Of a stretch of 64,000 nt of DNA, positions 36,490 through 48,531 are shown piece after piece. The notes beneath the pieces are model-generated. The model was not told the origin of the DNA and ran no database searches. It saw only the letters and a list, made by a program, of their open reading frames with translations. Made by a program: the position numbers and the translations under genes. The stretch is from assembly GCA_026874595.1 (NCBI GenBank), contig CM049307.1, forward strand, positions 62,090,370 to 62,154,369. Direction: 5' to 3'. This stretch comes from Sipunculus nudus (Eukaryota; Annelida; Sipuncula; Golfingiida; Sipunculidae). How positions within the stretch are numbered: the first letter of the stretch is position 1; every line of letters begins with the position of its first letter.

Positions 36490-38616
36490 AAAAAAGATGT
36501 CTTGCATACTTGCCACTCCGCTTTGCAAATTATTTAATAAGTCATTGTTAACCGGAAAATATCCTTCTACATGGAAAACAGCTAATGTTATTCCCGTATT
36601 TAAAAAAGGAGACCGTTCCAGAATCCAAAATTATAGACCCATTTCGCTGTTGAATAATGTATCTAAAATATTCGAGAGGTTAGTCTATAATAAATGTTAT
36701 GAATACTTCACTCGGCACAAAGTACTTATACCAATAAATTCTGCATACAAGAAAAATGATAGTCCATTGTACCAGCTGATTGAACTTGTTAATATTATAT
36801 ATAGGGGATTTGATGAAGGTATGGACACAAGATTAATCTGCCTCGATGTATCCAAGGCCTTTGACAAGGTGTGGCACAGGGGCCTCCTCTTTAAATTGCA
36901 GCAAATGGGCATTTCAGGACAAATTCTGAAATGGTTCGGGTCCTATCTACACGATCGATCACAGAGAGTTCTACTCCAGGGCCACAGATCAAACACTGTT
37001 CATATACAAGCAGGAGTTCCACAGGGCTCTATTCTCGGGCCGCTATTGTATTTAGTTTATGTTAATGATATATCTTATGGTATCACAAACACTATACGTA
37101 TGTACGCTGACGATACTTGCTTGTACACCCAGATTAAATCACCTGTGGCCTCGGCCCAATCTCTAAATAGTGACCTATTAAAATTAGAGGAATGGTCTTC
37201 ACAATGGCACATTACATTCAATAGTACTAAGTCAAAAGTCATAACATTTTCAAGGAAATATCAAGAACAATCTCATCCCGCCCTTATATTAAATCAAACT
37301 GTTATATCTGAGGTAGAACAGTTATCTCATCTAGGAATACTGCTTTCTCAAGACTTGAGCTGGGGTGACCATATTCGGCATCTTTGTACTAAAGCATCAA
37401 GACGAATAGGAATGCTTCAAAAATTCAAGTTCATTTTATCTAAAAAAGTCCTAGATAGACTGTATAAATCAATGGTGATTTCTGTCCTCGAATATGGGGA
37501 TATACTATTTAACAATTGTTCTGTAGTACAGGCGAACAATCTAGAAAGTGTTCAGCGCAAAGGCATGCTACTGTGCACTGGCGCAACAAGATGGTGCAGC
37601 AGCACACAACTGTTAAACGAGCTTGGTTGGCCTACATTGTCTGTACGTAGGAAAGTAAAAATTGTCACGACTTTCTATAAAATAATAAAGAACCTGGGTC
37701 CTCCTTATCTGATAAAGACATTATCCGGTTATAAATGCAAACAAGGCTCGTATAACCTAAGAAATGCCAGCGAGTACAGAGTACCAGTATTCAGACTCCA
37801 TGCCGGACAACATTCATTTATTCCTACGGCAGTTAAAATTTGGAATTTCTTACCAGAAAAGGTGAGAGCAATTACTTCTACCACTGCATTTAAAAACGCA
37901 CTGTGCGATATGTTTTATCCAAAAAAGCCCCCAAATTATTTCTTCAGTGGTATACGACGTGATAATATCCTACACACGCGGTTACGCACTGACTGCAGCA
38001 CCCTAAACAGTACTCTGTTTAAGGTCAACTTAACTGAAAAGCCAACTTGTGAATGTGATCTCGCCGACGAAACTGTTGTTCATTATTTCTTGGACTGCCC
38101 ACTTTATATTGAACAGAGACACACACTTCTTGCTAGTTTGCAGGAATTTTGCTGTTTTGCATTGCCACATATAAATGAAAATTATTCTAGGAAAACTAAG
38201 TTAGAAATAGTTAGAATTTTACTTTGTGGCAGTAGCTCCCTGACTACTACAGATAATTTTAAACTCTTTAGTCACGTATACAGATACATAAGGAACACAA
38301 AACGATTTTGATTTTGATAGTAATTTCATTTAAACTGTCTGATACTTTAATGGATCTGATGTAACTATGTAATAGGCACTTTTGTATATGGAGTATGTGT
38401 GTGTGTGTTTTTTTTTTATTTTTGTTTTATTTTTTTTAACGTATATGTTTGTTTACACTATGTTAGTGTTACTATGTTAACTTGTCATCACCATGTATTT
38501 GTACTGAATCTTTGTTTGTATATATGTTTCCCAGGAAAACATTTGCATTAGCCTAACGGCTATTTTTGTAATCCTGGTTAAATAAATATGTTTAAACAAA
38601 AAAAAAAAAAAAAAAT
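36490..38616 (+). mobile_element. 5'-truncated LINE copy with poly(A) tail
   Basis: The element consists of the RT reading frame, a T/G-rich 3' UTR of about 270 bases, an AATAAA at 38581-38586 and an A run at about 38598-38615. The 5' boundary is estimated from the start of RT similarity. I could not identify a target-site duplication. Confidence 0.8.
36497..38311 (+). CDS. Reverse transcriptase of a 5'-truncated non-LTR retrotransposon
   Basis: The 604-codon open frame has no stop or frameshift. Motifs in order: NYRPISLLN (about 45-53), LDVSKAFDKVW (116-126), AGVPQGSILGPLL (172-184) and the catalytic MYADDT (202-207). After the thumb come LESVQRKGMLLCTGA, LGWPTLSVRRK and HTRLR, then a C-terminal Cys/His cluster (C518, C520, H529, C534). 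This layout is that of jockey/I/CR1-group elements. The apurinic endonuclease domain and any ORF1 are absent, because the copy starts just before the RT core. In life the RT copies element RNA onto nicked chromosomal DNA. The clean frame suggests a fairly recent insertion. The Met at 36497 is only the first in the surviving frame, not the native start; an in-frame stop occurs at about 36437. Confidence 0.9.
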   Translation: MSCILATPLCKLFNKSLLTGKYPSTWKTANVIPVFKKGDRSRIQNYRPISLLNNVSKIFERLVYNKCYEYFTRHKVLIPINSAYKKNDSPLYQLIELVNIIYRGFDEGMDTRLICLDVSKAFDKVWHRGLLFKLQQMGISGQILKWFGSYLHDRSQRVLLQGHRSNTVHIQAGVPQGSILGPLLYLVYVNDISYGITNTIRMYADDTCLYTQIKSPVASAQSLNSDLLKLEEWSSQWHITFNSTKSKVITFSRKYQEQSHPALILNQTVISEVEQLSHLGILLSQDLSWGDHIRHLCTKASRRIGMLQKFKFILSKKVLDRLYKSMVISVLEYGDILFNNCSVVQANNLESVQRKGMLLCTGATRWCSSTQLLNELGWPTLSVRRKVKIVTTFYKIIKNLGPPYLIKTLSGYKCKQGSYNLRNASEYRVPVFRLHAGQHSFIPTAVKIWNFLPEKVRAITSTTAFKNALCDMFYPKKPPNYFFSGIRRDNILHTRLRTDCSTLNSTLFKVNLTEKPTCECDLADETVVHYFLDCPLYIEQRHTLLASLQEFCCFALPHINENYSRKTKLEIVRILLCGSSSLTTTDNFKLFSHVYRYIRNTKRF

Positions 38617-40837
38617 TCTCTGTAAAGAGAAAGGAATAGAAATATGAAAATGCACGCAATAACCCTGAAGGTACGTATACCAGAGCAGCTCCCGTTGATT
38701 ATCTGGCCTGTTTTGGCTACAAGGTTGTCTGTATACGATTAGCCGTGCAGTGCACGTGGCCGGAGATCTCGTGTCTTGTGGCCTTGTCTGTAAGCAAGGT
38801 ACATAAATGCGTTGCCCACGTGCCAACTAATTTTACATACCGGGCCACGGTTCATTTGAAAAGAACAGTGATTGCAAGACCATCAACAATCATGTTCGTT
38901 TCAAACCTATTATACACAGAATTTACATAAATATGACGATTGTAAATTATATGTATAATATATATATATATATTGTAACTTTAAAATTGTCATTTTGTTC
39001 TTATGTATGATCTTGAAATGACGTAGAGGATATTGAATGGCAGCAAGTGAAACGTGTATCAATAGGAGAAATACAGGAAGCAAATCAATAAGAGGTTTGG
39101 GAAAACATAAGCCTATTTATCATCATCCGTATATTTAATGTTCAACATTGTTAAGTTAAGTATAGTTTACGAGAATTGTTAAGGTCACGTGAGATGTTGG
39201 GAGATACACCCCCATTTCCAGATAAGTCAACAGAATTAATTTTAGAGGAAGTATTTATTTATACCAGCAATTTGTTCTCCTGACGTTTATATAACTAATC
39301 CTCATTTCTCTTTATTTCCTTAACACATTCCTGGTTGCGCCCTGCGCCGTTCCTTGGTTCAGATGTTAATATAAAAGGTGTCGGCGTTTCAATCCAAGTC
39401 TGACCTGACTTATTTTTACCGTCTGCCCATTTTTGTCTCTGCCAGGAGGGTATATGCGTTTATCATCGTTCGTGTGTGTTTGCTTTTGTGTGCGAGTTTA
39501 TGCGTTTGTTCACATCATAACGCACGCAGTCATAAACGGAAGCTTCATGAAATTTTCAGTTCATTTCGGGAGTGAGCCAATGAAGAATCGATAAGATTTT
39601 GGTTTGGATCCGGCGCATGATCCGGATCCAGGATCGTCATTAAACAATATTCCGAAATGCACAGGCACTTATGCACGAATGTTTTGGAGCATCGCATAAT
39701 ATGCCCCCCCCCCCCCCCCAACACACACATTTGGCGGAGGCTTTTATTCCATAGAAAGCATATTTCTAGTTTTTTATGTTTTTTTATATTAAGAGGGATC
39801 TGGATGATGCTTTCTTTGATCCTTAAGGGTTTGAAATATTCAAGATGGCCACTATAAAAATGTCACAAAATATAAAATAATATAATGAAAATGCGATCAT
39901 CGTGTCTTTACAAGAAACTGATTTACTGAACTTTTTCAACATGTATAGGAAAAGTATCCTGTTATCGTGGCCATTTTGGACATTTTGGCATATTATCAAA
40001 GATTTGTCATTCCTTGTGAATGGACACTTTACACATTCAATCGATATGAGTTAATTACAGCATGTTTAAACCATTTACTGGAGACCTCTGAAGGATGCAA
40101 GAATTGCATCATCCTTTTTGGATTTGGAACCCTCAAAATTGTAAAAAGCTTAAAAGAAATGTTGGTCAGACAGTAAAATAAGGTTTTGTATACAAAAGAT
40201 AACTTAAGCCTTGCAATTTGTCCTGAATAATTCATATGTTAAATGAATTTGCGTACAAAACATAGCATATATAAATAAGCTTTTCCCGATTAAAAATACG
40301 CTCAGGGGAGAAAGAGCCAAAGATATATATTCATTGTATACATGCCCCCCCCCACGTATATAGGAAAGATGCATATAGAATTCCTTAAGTAAAAGACTTT
40401 CAACCATGCATGGGCCTTGTTTCAGTGGGATATTGAGGAACATGTCCGCCTAATTTTGTTTAGGTGTGTGGGGGGGGGGGGGGGACAATCCTTTTCCCCC
40501 TTTCATGTTTAAGGGGAATAAAACATAATTTTCTTTAAAAAATTCAAGATAATCGTGTTATCTTCTTTGTAATCGTTCAGTTAGTCGTCTCATATTGAGA
40601 AATTCAGGATTTGTTATGCCCCAATCACCTCACTGAATCGTCACAAATGTTACATTAGTATGTTGCTTATTGTTTGTAAATGAGGGTGATTTGATTAAAT
40701 GAACATATCTATTGTTCCGTATAACTGGAAAACATGTTCTATTTTATTTGTTATGGGAGTGAACAAAATATGTCATTCGGGGAGGGGGGGGGGGGGTGTC
40801 TAGCGGAGTTTAGAGCGGCGATCCTTACTGTGATGTA

Positions 40838-40946
40838 GGACTCTAGTCCGGACTTTGACTCGAGTCCACTTAATTTTGGGCATGGACTTGGACTCGAATG
40901 GCCTGGACTATAAGACTTGCACTCGGACTCGGGAAGTGTGGACTTG
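40838..40946. repeat. Low-complexity ACTCGAGTCC / GGACTTGGACTCG repeat
   Basis: About 110 bases are built from variants of GGACTTG and GGACTCG(A/G) in both orientations. It may be the end of a decayed DNA transposon with internally repeated termini. Confidence 0.5.
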
Positions 40947-41504
40947 AATACATCAATGGATCTTTATTTCAGGGACTTCTCTGGTTAGCCTTCTCACATT
41001 TCCTCAGCAAACATAGCCTAAGCTTACAAAAATAAAACAAAGTAACAGAATGGTCGAAGAAATTCAGGTTATTACCTGACCATTTCAAATAAACGTGGTT
41101 ATTTAGTCTGTGATGGGAACAAAACTGTAAATGTTAGAACTGCGCTTATCTAGAATTACAACTGCACATTTCCACTTATACAACTGCACCTAATTTTTTC
41201 TGACATACTATGACCCATTTCATTACTAATTCATTAATTTATTACCAGAGCGCCGATTTGTATAGATAAAAAGTAGAATGTCCGGCCTCCAGGACAAGTG
41301 GAATTTATTTTTTGTAAGAGCCAATATATTTTAGCTTGATCCAGGCACGGGAGTCTGGATCCCTATAAAAGCTCTGTTAACCAGCTGTCTATTAAGTTAA
41401 TACCGATAACAAATATAAAAATTTAACCTTAATCGTTGTTGTTGTTAACCTTTCTTCTCTTCGTCAAAGCGAATAGCGACCACAATAGCGACCCCCACAT
41501 GGCT

Positions 41505-41538
41505 GAGGCTTGCATTCCTTAGAATGCAGATGTCTAGT
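41505..41538. repeat. Short dispersed repeat shared with 15547-15581
   Basis: This is the reverse complement of the cyclin F intron 11 segment 15547-15581, with one or two differences. The shared core GCATTCTAAGGAATGC is itself nearly palindromic, so this may be a conserved transposon terminus. Confidence 0.55.
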
Positions 41539-41846
41539 TTGATAAATGGTATAATTTGCTTGAAGTATGTGTGATCGGAATTGCTTCAGCACGATTAAAT
41601 TATACTGAACACACACTAGCTGATACCTGCGCCATGAGGTTATGTTTTCATCCGAATTTGGATGTTTGTCTGTCTGTGTGTCAGCAATGTCACCCAAAAT
41701 CTTCTCAAACAATTTATTTTCAGGGGGGGGGGGGCTCTCAAAGGGGGGGGGGGGTGACAGCCATGGGGGGGTGGGGTAATCAAAGTTTGGACAAAACAAA
41801 CGTGTTTATACACCTTTGGTTGTCTTTGAGACACATTTCAAATATA

Positions 41847-42904
41847 CAGTGAAACCTCGTTGTGTCGAACTCGGTTTTGTCGAATCCCCGCATGTGTCGA
41901 AGTCGAATGAAGGGTCCCTGCAAAAAACAGTTAAAACATTACTAATTTAACTCCGCTAGTGTCGAAGTCGGATGTGTCGAAAACCCTGATGTGTCGAGGT
42001 GTTTTGCTGGTCCCCAGCCAATATTTCTATCGCTTAACTCGAAGTCAGGTTTGGATAACAGTTGTGCACCGCCCGTTAATCATGATTGGGCCATGATGAC
42101 CAGTCATAATTAATTAATACCGACAAGGCTCTCAATTATCAAGCACGAAGGGTCTGTCGGTCGACTCAAGGTCATGCCGCTTTTTAATATTTTGACAACA
42201 GTTGTGCACGGTCCAACAACCATACCTACGGCCGCGATGACCAGTTACATAATTAATACCTGCAAGGATCTTACTCAACAAGCGCGACGGCTTACATACC
42301 TAGTCCGTTGTTTACCTATTTGGCAAAAAGTCCCTCAAGATCATGCATTTCTTCTCTCTCCGACAAAGCATTAATGAGAAGTTTTGATCACCAAACATAA
42401 TCCAATCCTTCCCTTTGATGTGTCTAGGATAAACATACAGGACTCTATATAAAGGGAGGAAGATGAAATCAGAATGACTCTTATTTACCATACAGTACGA
42501 TATACTGTATTACTGCATCACATTTATATTGTTCGTGTCCTGGTTGCTATGGCGTCGCGGCCTGCTTAGCGAAAGCTTGATGTAAAGACTATAAAAACCT
42601 CGTTAAATCTCTCTCTCTCTCTCTCCACACACACTATTTTTCTGTTTCAAATTAAAAAATTATGACGCTAAAAGATATCGTCTCAACAAAATATTATCAA
42701 AAGATATAACAATAAGAAATCTAAAGGATTCATGCAATAATTTATGACAACTATACAATATAGGCCCTATACATGAGCAGTATTTATCGATAATAATCAC
42801 GGCTCAAGAAGGTTAAACATAATGAACATCGATTGTCTCGAACTCCAGTTGTGTCGAAGTAAATTCACCAGTCCCTTCGACTTCGACACAAGGAGGTTTA
42901 ACTG
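41847..42904. mobile_element. Pogo/Tigger-like non-autonomous DNA transposon, 1.06 kb
   Basis: The left end is CAGTGAAACCTCGTTGTGTC and the right end, reverse complemented, is CAGTTAAACCTCCTTGTGTC. Both are flanked by TA (41845-41846 and 42905-42906). Subterminal GTGTCGAAGTCGAA words recur inside both ends. No transposase frame is present in the interior. The terminal sequence and TA duplication fit pogo-type Tc1/mariner relatives. Confidence 0.8.
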
Positions 42905-42906
42905 TA

Positions 42907-45262
42907 TACCATTTAGTATAAGGTTTGAAAAAGTATATGTTAATTCTAATCCATAATAGATATAACATATTTCATAGTAAACTCATAAAGGTAACAACAG
43001 TCTATTATACTTTTTATCAATATATTTCATTTTTCATATATAATATATTCACTGAAAAGTGGGGAAGGAGGGTGATTACTTTGTCAACCTCGCCCCCCCC
43101 CCCCTCCTCCCCTTGCCAAAAAGTAGGAGTGATATATACCCCCCAATCCCCCCTACCGGTATATATACGCTCCTAGGTGGGACATTTGTAATAGTGACCT
43201 ATAGATTACCTACAAAATGGATTTACTGTTCTGTGGCTTTTGTACTAACCTTCCACAAAATTTCACCCGTATCTGTTCCGAACGTTTTGCGTTAAAATGC
43301 TAGCAGATAAACGGCCGGGAAAATATGTGTTCGTATCTGTGAAAAAATCCAGGCGATTTAAACCCCTGCTCCTCAAATATAAATCCCAACACGTTAAGGC
43401 AAAAAAAAGTTTAGTTTGTTGACCCGATCCTCCAAGCTTTACAAAAACTGTTAATGAATTTATTGAATACATTTTTTAACACAGCCCAGGCTCATGACGT
43501 CATACTTACAGGATTAATTCGCCTTAAAGCCACCTTCACGAGGGTCTGATTCTATATATATATACAAAACCAAAACAATATTGGCACGTGTCCAAATAAT
43601 TAGGGTTTTATATATCTTGACTCGTATCGGCCCCGTAGTGTTATATTCAGTTTTCTACAGTCATGGAATCCAGCTATGTTATATTTGGTAAAACCCGTTA
43701 GTATTCTGTTTATAGAAAAAGGCCAGAGATGTCAGGTCGATAACCCTTTAATTGGAAGAAGGATATCCGGCCCCGGATGTTAGGAAAGATAATTAGAAAG
43801 ATATATATATCATATTCATATCTCTGTTTTGCTTCTAAATAAAATGATGTGTAAGTTAGGTCTTTTAGCATGCAGTCTAACTAAAATTAATTTGTTACAA
43901 TTACAAACTGAAAAGCTATCGGATCGTTGCGGAGTACATATATATATGTGGATTATTTCTGTTCATATCATATTTTATAGAGTTTTCCCTAACAGTTATT
44001 ACAGTTTAGAAATCAGCAGAGTATAAACATAACGGTACATAACTGGCGGAGAGGCCATAGTTACATACTGAATTTTGATGGTATAGATTAAAACATGGAG
44101 TATACGCGATGTTACTTTGTCTTATAATGATGAAAACATATATACCATTTTCTACAACGAATATCCACCCACATCTATATAAATGTAATCTTATTTATTA
44201 ATTTCAGCTCAAAGTGTTTGACCAATTAATCGAAAAATTCGATAATCATACACAAAAGAAAAGAAGACAGACTGCAGACCCTCTTACTGCTGCCATCAAT
44301 TGTGAATGAAATGTTAAAAACATGTTAACATTTTTACCCTTATGCTCCCGAGGCAGCGAAAATCTTGCGCTTCTTAAGAAGCTACTGACTTTCCCGTTGT
44401 CTGGTTTGACCTTTCATGATACAATAAGACACCAGGGGGTGGGTCGTTGGCTGCTGAAAAATATTGTGCGTATGATAAGACTGCCCATAGCTTCAAGCGC
44501 CGCTTGATGAAGTTTTATAGTTACTCTTAGTAAAAAATAGTCGAATTTTAACTTCTCCCTCTGGGTTCTCGTATCATCGACCGATTCGATTATGACATTA
44601 CGACTATGTTAGCGTAGCCAGTTAGCCATGTATCCATCGCCAGCAAAACGGAAACCAGCCAGCGAGGTAATGTTGTTACATTTCGTTTGAATTGCAGCTC
44701 ACCGGCCGGGCATCCTATGTGCACAAGGACCTGTAAAAACCACGTGCCGGGCCATTCTCTCTGAGCTTATAGTGCCTATTCAAACGGTTGTCGGGGTGAT
44801 GAGCTGTCACTCAAAAAGATATGTAACAACTTTGGCTTCGTGTATTCCTTGGTTTGGCTGGTAAACCTTTTTGCTGACAACACGTTCTGATTTTTTGTAG
44901 ATTCCTTGTCGCATCAGTTGTGTGCCGCATATCGGGCATAGTTTAAACGCAGTCAAGAGGACCACAAATATTTATGGAATCAGTTTCTGGTCTGGCTCAT
45001 ATAACTCTTCAACCCCTAAAAAGATGTTGCCAACAGCATTTATATTTGTTTTTTTTTTTATTATTATTAATCATGTGACCATTTCAGCCACTCGTAGAGG
45101 TCGTGAATTCTAGCACCAGGTCTCATCTGATTGAGCCAAAATACAGTGCTCCTCTCTGATGTAGGGACTCAGGATACGAGGTCAAAACAAACAGCGCTTA
45201 CGATATAGGTAGTAGGCCTAGAGGTAAAGCGCTGTGTAAAGAGCGTATTTCAACCTGTGTAT
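42907..45262. other. Gene-free stretch
   Basis: AT-rich DNA with C runs near 43086-43105 and no gene support. Small open frames show no recognisable domains. Confidence 0.4.
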
Positions 45263-45263
45263 C

Positions 45264-45302
45264 AGTGGCGTACTTAATGGGGGGGGGGGGGGGGGGGGGG
45301 GC
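45264..45302 (+). mobile_element. hAT-like end (CAGTGGCGTA) beside a G tract
   Basis: ATCAGTGGCGTACTTAATGG runs directly into a G run of about 23 bases. It is a fragment only. Confidence 0.4.
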
Positions 45303-46069
45303 ACATGGGGCGGCATTTCGGTGAATTTTTATAAAGAAGTGACATGAAGAGTTCTTAAAAAAATAAACATTTATAGACACAAATTTGACCTTTTTTAAAT
45401 GATGGGGCCAATTTAAATGTTTGGTGCGGTTTCTTTATTTGTTTTTGCTGTGTTACCCAATTTCAGTTATTTCAATAAATATAAACTGGACAATAGGATG
45501 AATTAAATGACCGGCGAAGTCTCTATAGGCAAGCTACGCAAGAAGAAATAAAGCAGTCTTATAATATCAAAAAACCATCAAGAATCTGATCAGTCATGGA
45601 AATGCGTGCATTTCAGGGTCTAACCAGGGAGAAACCCCGCCAGAAGACCAATGCCCCCTGCTAGGGAGGGTCGTCTCTCTTATGGAAAATGTTATGACGA
45701 TTTCTGTTGCTTTTTCCTTGGAATGTATAAAGAATTTCCATCCTTGAATTCACCAAAATATTATGATATTTAAAAAGCCCGAAACAACCTCAATGGCCTT
45801 TTTCAATGATTCTCCATATTCTTACAACAGTCTCGTTAAAATACAAACTTAAAATACACTAACCTGAACATATGGAATATAATATTCTACCTTAATTCCT
45901 GTTTTCATTTGATTTAACACTGGCTGTAGATTTTGATGTTAATATGACCTGATCTGCCACAACTGGGTCTAAACAGACACTGGAGAGTTAATATCCTATT
46001 TTTCTAATGAAAAAAAAAATGATCAATCTTATGTGATATATGTTTTTCCTTATCGAGCCCCTGTTCCAA

Positions 46070-46120
46070 CAGTGGCGGATCCAGAAATAAGTAAACATAG
46101 GGGGCGCCTATAAACTGGGT
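46070..46120 (+). mobile_element. hAT-like end (CAGTGGCGGATCC)
   Basis: ACAGTGGCGGATCCAGAAAT followed by GGGGGCGCC resembles the terminus at 35345-35416. No partner end was found. A (TTA)n microsatellite follows at 46200-46252. Confidence 0.4.
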
Positions 46121-46199
46121 AAGCGGTTAATGGGTATTAAGTAAAATATTCTTAATTTGTGCATGTATTTTTTCTTTGTCTTGTGTGTGTATATATTAA

Positions 46200-46201
46200 T
46201 A

Positions 46202-46252
<51 letters not shown>
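46200..46252. repeat. (TTA)n microsatellite
   Basis: A pure trinucleotide run of about 17 repeats. From 46253 to about 47040 I see only AT-rich DNA and a G run at 46499-46516. Confidence 0.9.
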
Positions 46253-47046
46253 CATAACCTGTTGTTATGACGAAAAGCCTCTCTCAGTACAGTAAAATTT
46301 GGATGCTATCACAATTAATGGAGCAAATCCCAGAGCTGTTCATTTATATCCTCAATTTATGAATAAGAAAATAATAAATGTGAATCTTATGTTATAATCT
46401 TATTTGCTAGTGAACAAAATTTTTTTATGAAAAAAAATTCTAAGAACGAATAACTGGGAAAATAAATTGATGAAATGAGAGATGTTACAGCTTAACGGCG
46501 GGGGGGGGGGGGGGGGTTGTGAATGCTGCAAGGATGTTTGTATTAAAATCTTTGACCCAGACCTATATATACTTGTAGGAGTTATTTTGTCTCTAGGATT
46601 GCAGATGTAATTGCATTTCATATATAAATCTATTATAATTATGTCCGGGGGAATAAATCCTCTCTGGCCGCTATGCCACACGTTCAATAAACGTATCAAG
46701 TATCAGTGTTACTTTTTAGAGTTCAAAACTGAAATACCACGGGCAGTTGTTGTATGTTGTATCACATCATTTCAAATAAATTATCTAATATAAAATATAT
46801 AATATATATTTCAGGAATATAATTATTTGAAATTTAATTAAATATTTTATTGAATATCAAATAATCATGAGTTCATAATTAACATTGCGCATGTTGAGTA
46901 CAGAAAAAGAATCACTTATTCTTAAATAAAATAGATTAATATATATAGCCTTGAATTAAAGCATTTTCCGGCTTCAAGGATATTGTAATGAAACAAAAAA
47001 AAAAATCACAGTTAATCCAAACATTGGATTTTTTATCTGAAAACAT

Positions 47047-48070
47047 TAAACATGCCCTTGCACACCTAGAGCTGATAAAATACCCTCACTCGTTTTGAAT
47101 AAAGACTTAAGTATAGGAGCCTTGCTTGCTGTAGCACCACGCATATCTAAGAGCTTCATTTGGTGTAGCTGCTGTCATATGTGATAACAAGAGGCGGAAT
47201 TATTGAAGTAAAAATGTATTTAGATCCGTTGAGAACTGAATAACATGCAGTCACCAAATGAAATTTTACCATGTTGAGTTTAAATAAATCATAAATCTTA
47301 CGTGTACAAGAAAATTAAGTTACAACATTATATGTGTACATCACGCAGTATGTTTATTTCTATAGTTATAATTTATTGTCATCTGTGTACTTCATAACGA
47401 AATATACTTGTTTGAAGTCAGAGCGATCTTTTGATTTGCAGGAGCAAAGAGGTGATTTCAATTAATGTGTCGCGAAAAATTCCCTGTTATAGAATTCATC
47501 CATATAATAGCGTTTTTGTCAAATAAAGCCTATGTTATTTAAACTTGTAAGTTTGACGTGATATGTTTTAATGCATTTCAAAGCTAGTATTGTGGTGCAT
47601 TGTTATAGAGGAGTGGCTATTTCCGCGAATTCCTCGGGCGGCATAAAGGATATAGGAACGCCGCAGGAAAGGACCGCGTATAGCCATGGTTATAGGCCTA
47701 TATAGGCTGTTTACTGGAATCACAGGCCAAGGGAACACGTGTTCCATAGATGCGTGCCAGGATCATTCATTCCTGCACAACGACTGAAGACTTTGTATGT
47801 GATTAGTGATAATTTAATAGGTTAAGTCATCCTAATTGACATTTACATAAGATATATTCTTATCTTTCACGTGCTCCATGGATGCGTGCCAGAATCATGC
47901 ATTCCTGTACAGCGACTTAGATCTTGTATGTGATTATAGTGATGATTTAATACTTAAAGTTCTTATCTTTCAAAGTTAAGTGAAGTTGTTGAGACGGGAA
48001 ACAACCCTTCCGGATTACTGTCACTAATCACGCGGAAGCCATAGTTGGTATATATATCTATCTCTTCCTG
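47047..48070 (+). repeat. Partial copy of the tRNA-Gln repeat unit (unit 1)
   Basis: Bases 47340-48070 match the end of unit 2 (53280-53780) and of unit 3 (62455-63050) in direct order. The match runs from CATCACGCAGT through GAGGTCAGAGCGA-like, TTTACTGGAATCAC, ATGGATGCGTGCCAG, to the CGGCGGTTAA word that ends the unit. The part before it, 47047-47320, is the same unit in inverted orientation. The tRNA-bearing part is missing. Confidence 0.7.
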
Positions 48071-48238
48071 TCAACGGCGGTTAAAGTAACTTAAAAAAGT
48101 AATAACATAAATAAGAATTGAATCCATAGGAAGTTCGTCTGAGATAAAATTGAGAGATATTTCAACCAAATATTGCGTGCACCTTTGTTCCTTCCCATGT
48201 TACGTATATAGTCGTATGTAACGTATAAAGTCTCTATA

Positions 48239-48240
<2 letters not shown>

Positions 48241-48303
<63 letters not shown>

Positions 48304-48475
48304 TGAAACCTCGTTGTGTCGAACTCACTTAAGTCGATAACCCCGCTCATATGGAAGTTACGGACTCGATATTCCGGTCAACTCTAGTTAAATTATAACA
48401 AAAAAAAACCCGCTTGTGTCGAACCTCGGATGTGTCGAAGTTTTCTGAGGATCCCTTCGACACAACGAGGTTTCA

Positions 48476-48529
<54 letters not shown>
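48241..48529. repeat. (TA)n microsatellite split by a MITE
   Basis: TA runs at 48241-48300 and 48479-48529 flank the 178-bp element, as expected for TA-targeted insertion into a pre-existing microsatellite. Confidence 0.9.
48301..48478. mobile_element. 178-bp pogo-like MITE inside a TA tract
   Basis: The left end CAGTGAAACCTCGTTGTGTC is mirrored by the right end, which is GAGTGAAACCTCGTTGTGTC in reverse complement. TA flanks both ends. Termini match the 1.06-kb element at 41847-42904, so they belong to one family with different interiors. Confidence 0.85.

Positions 48530-48531
<2 letters not shown>

Larger units (their letters stand above)
38617..41846. other. Gene-free stretch rich in G/C homopolymers
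   Basis: No gene is recognised. C or G runs of 9-19 bases lie near 39703-39719, 40346, 40469-40485, 40785-40797, 41725-41734 and 41744-41754. The 65-111-codon open frames at 39378-39575 and 41464-41852 cross low-complexity DNA and are not supported as genes. Confidence 0.4.

Noticed and set aside
36497-38311. Host gene interpretation of the 604-codon frame
   Set aside because: The motifs are those of a non-LTR reverse transcriptase, there are no introns, and it is followed by AATAAA and a genomic poly(A) run.
41464-41852. Pro/Gly-rich open frames on both strands near 41.5-41.8 kb
   Set aside because: They cross G homopolymers and a transposon end; the composition explains the open frames and no domain is present.
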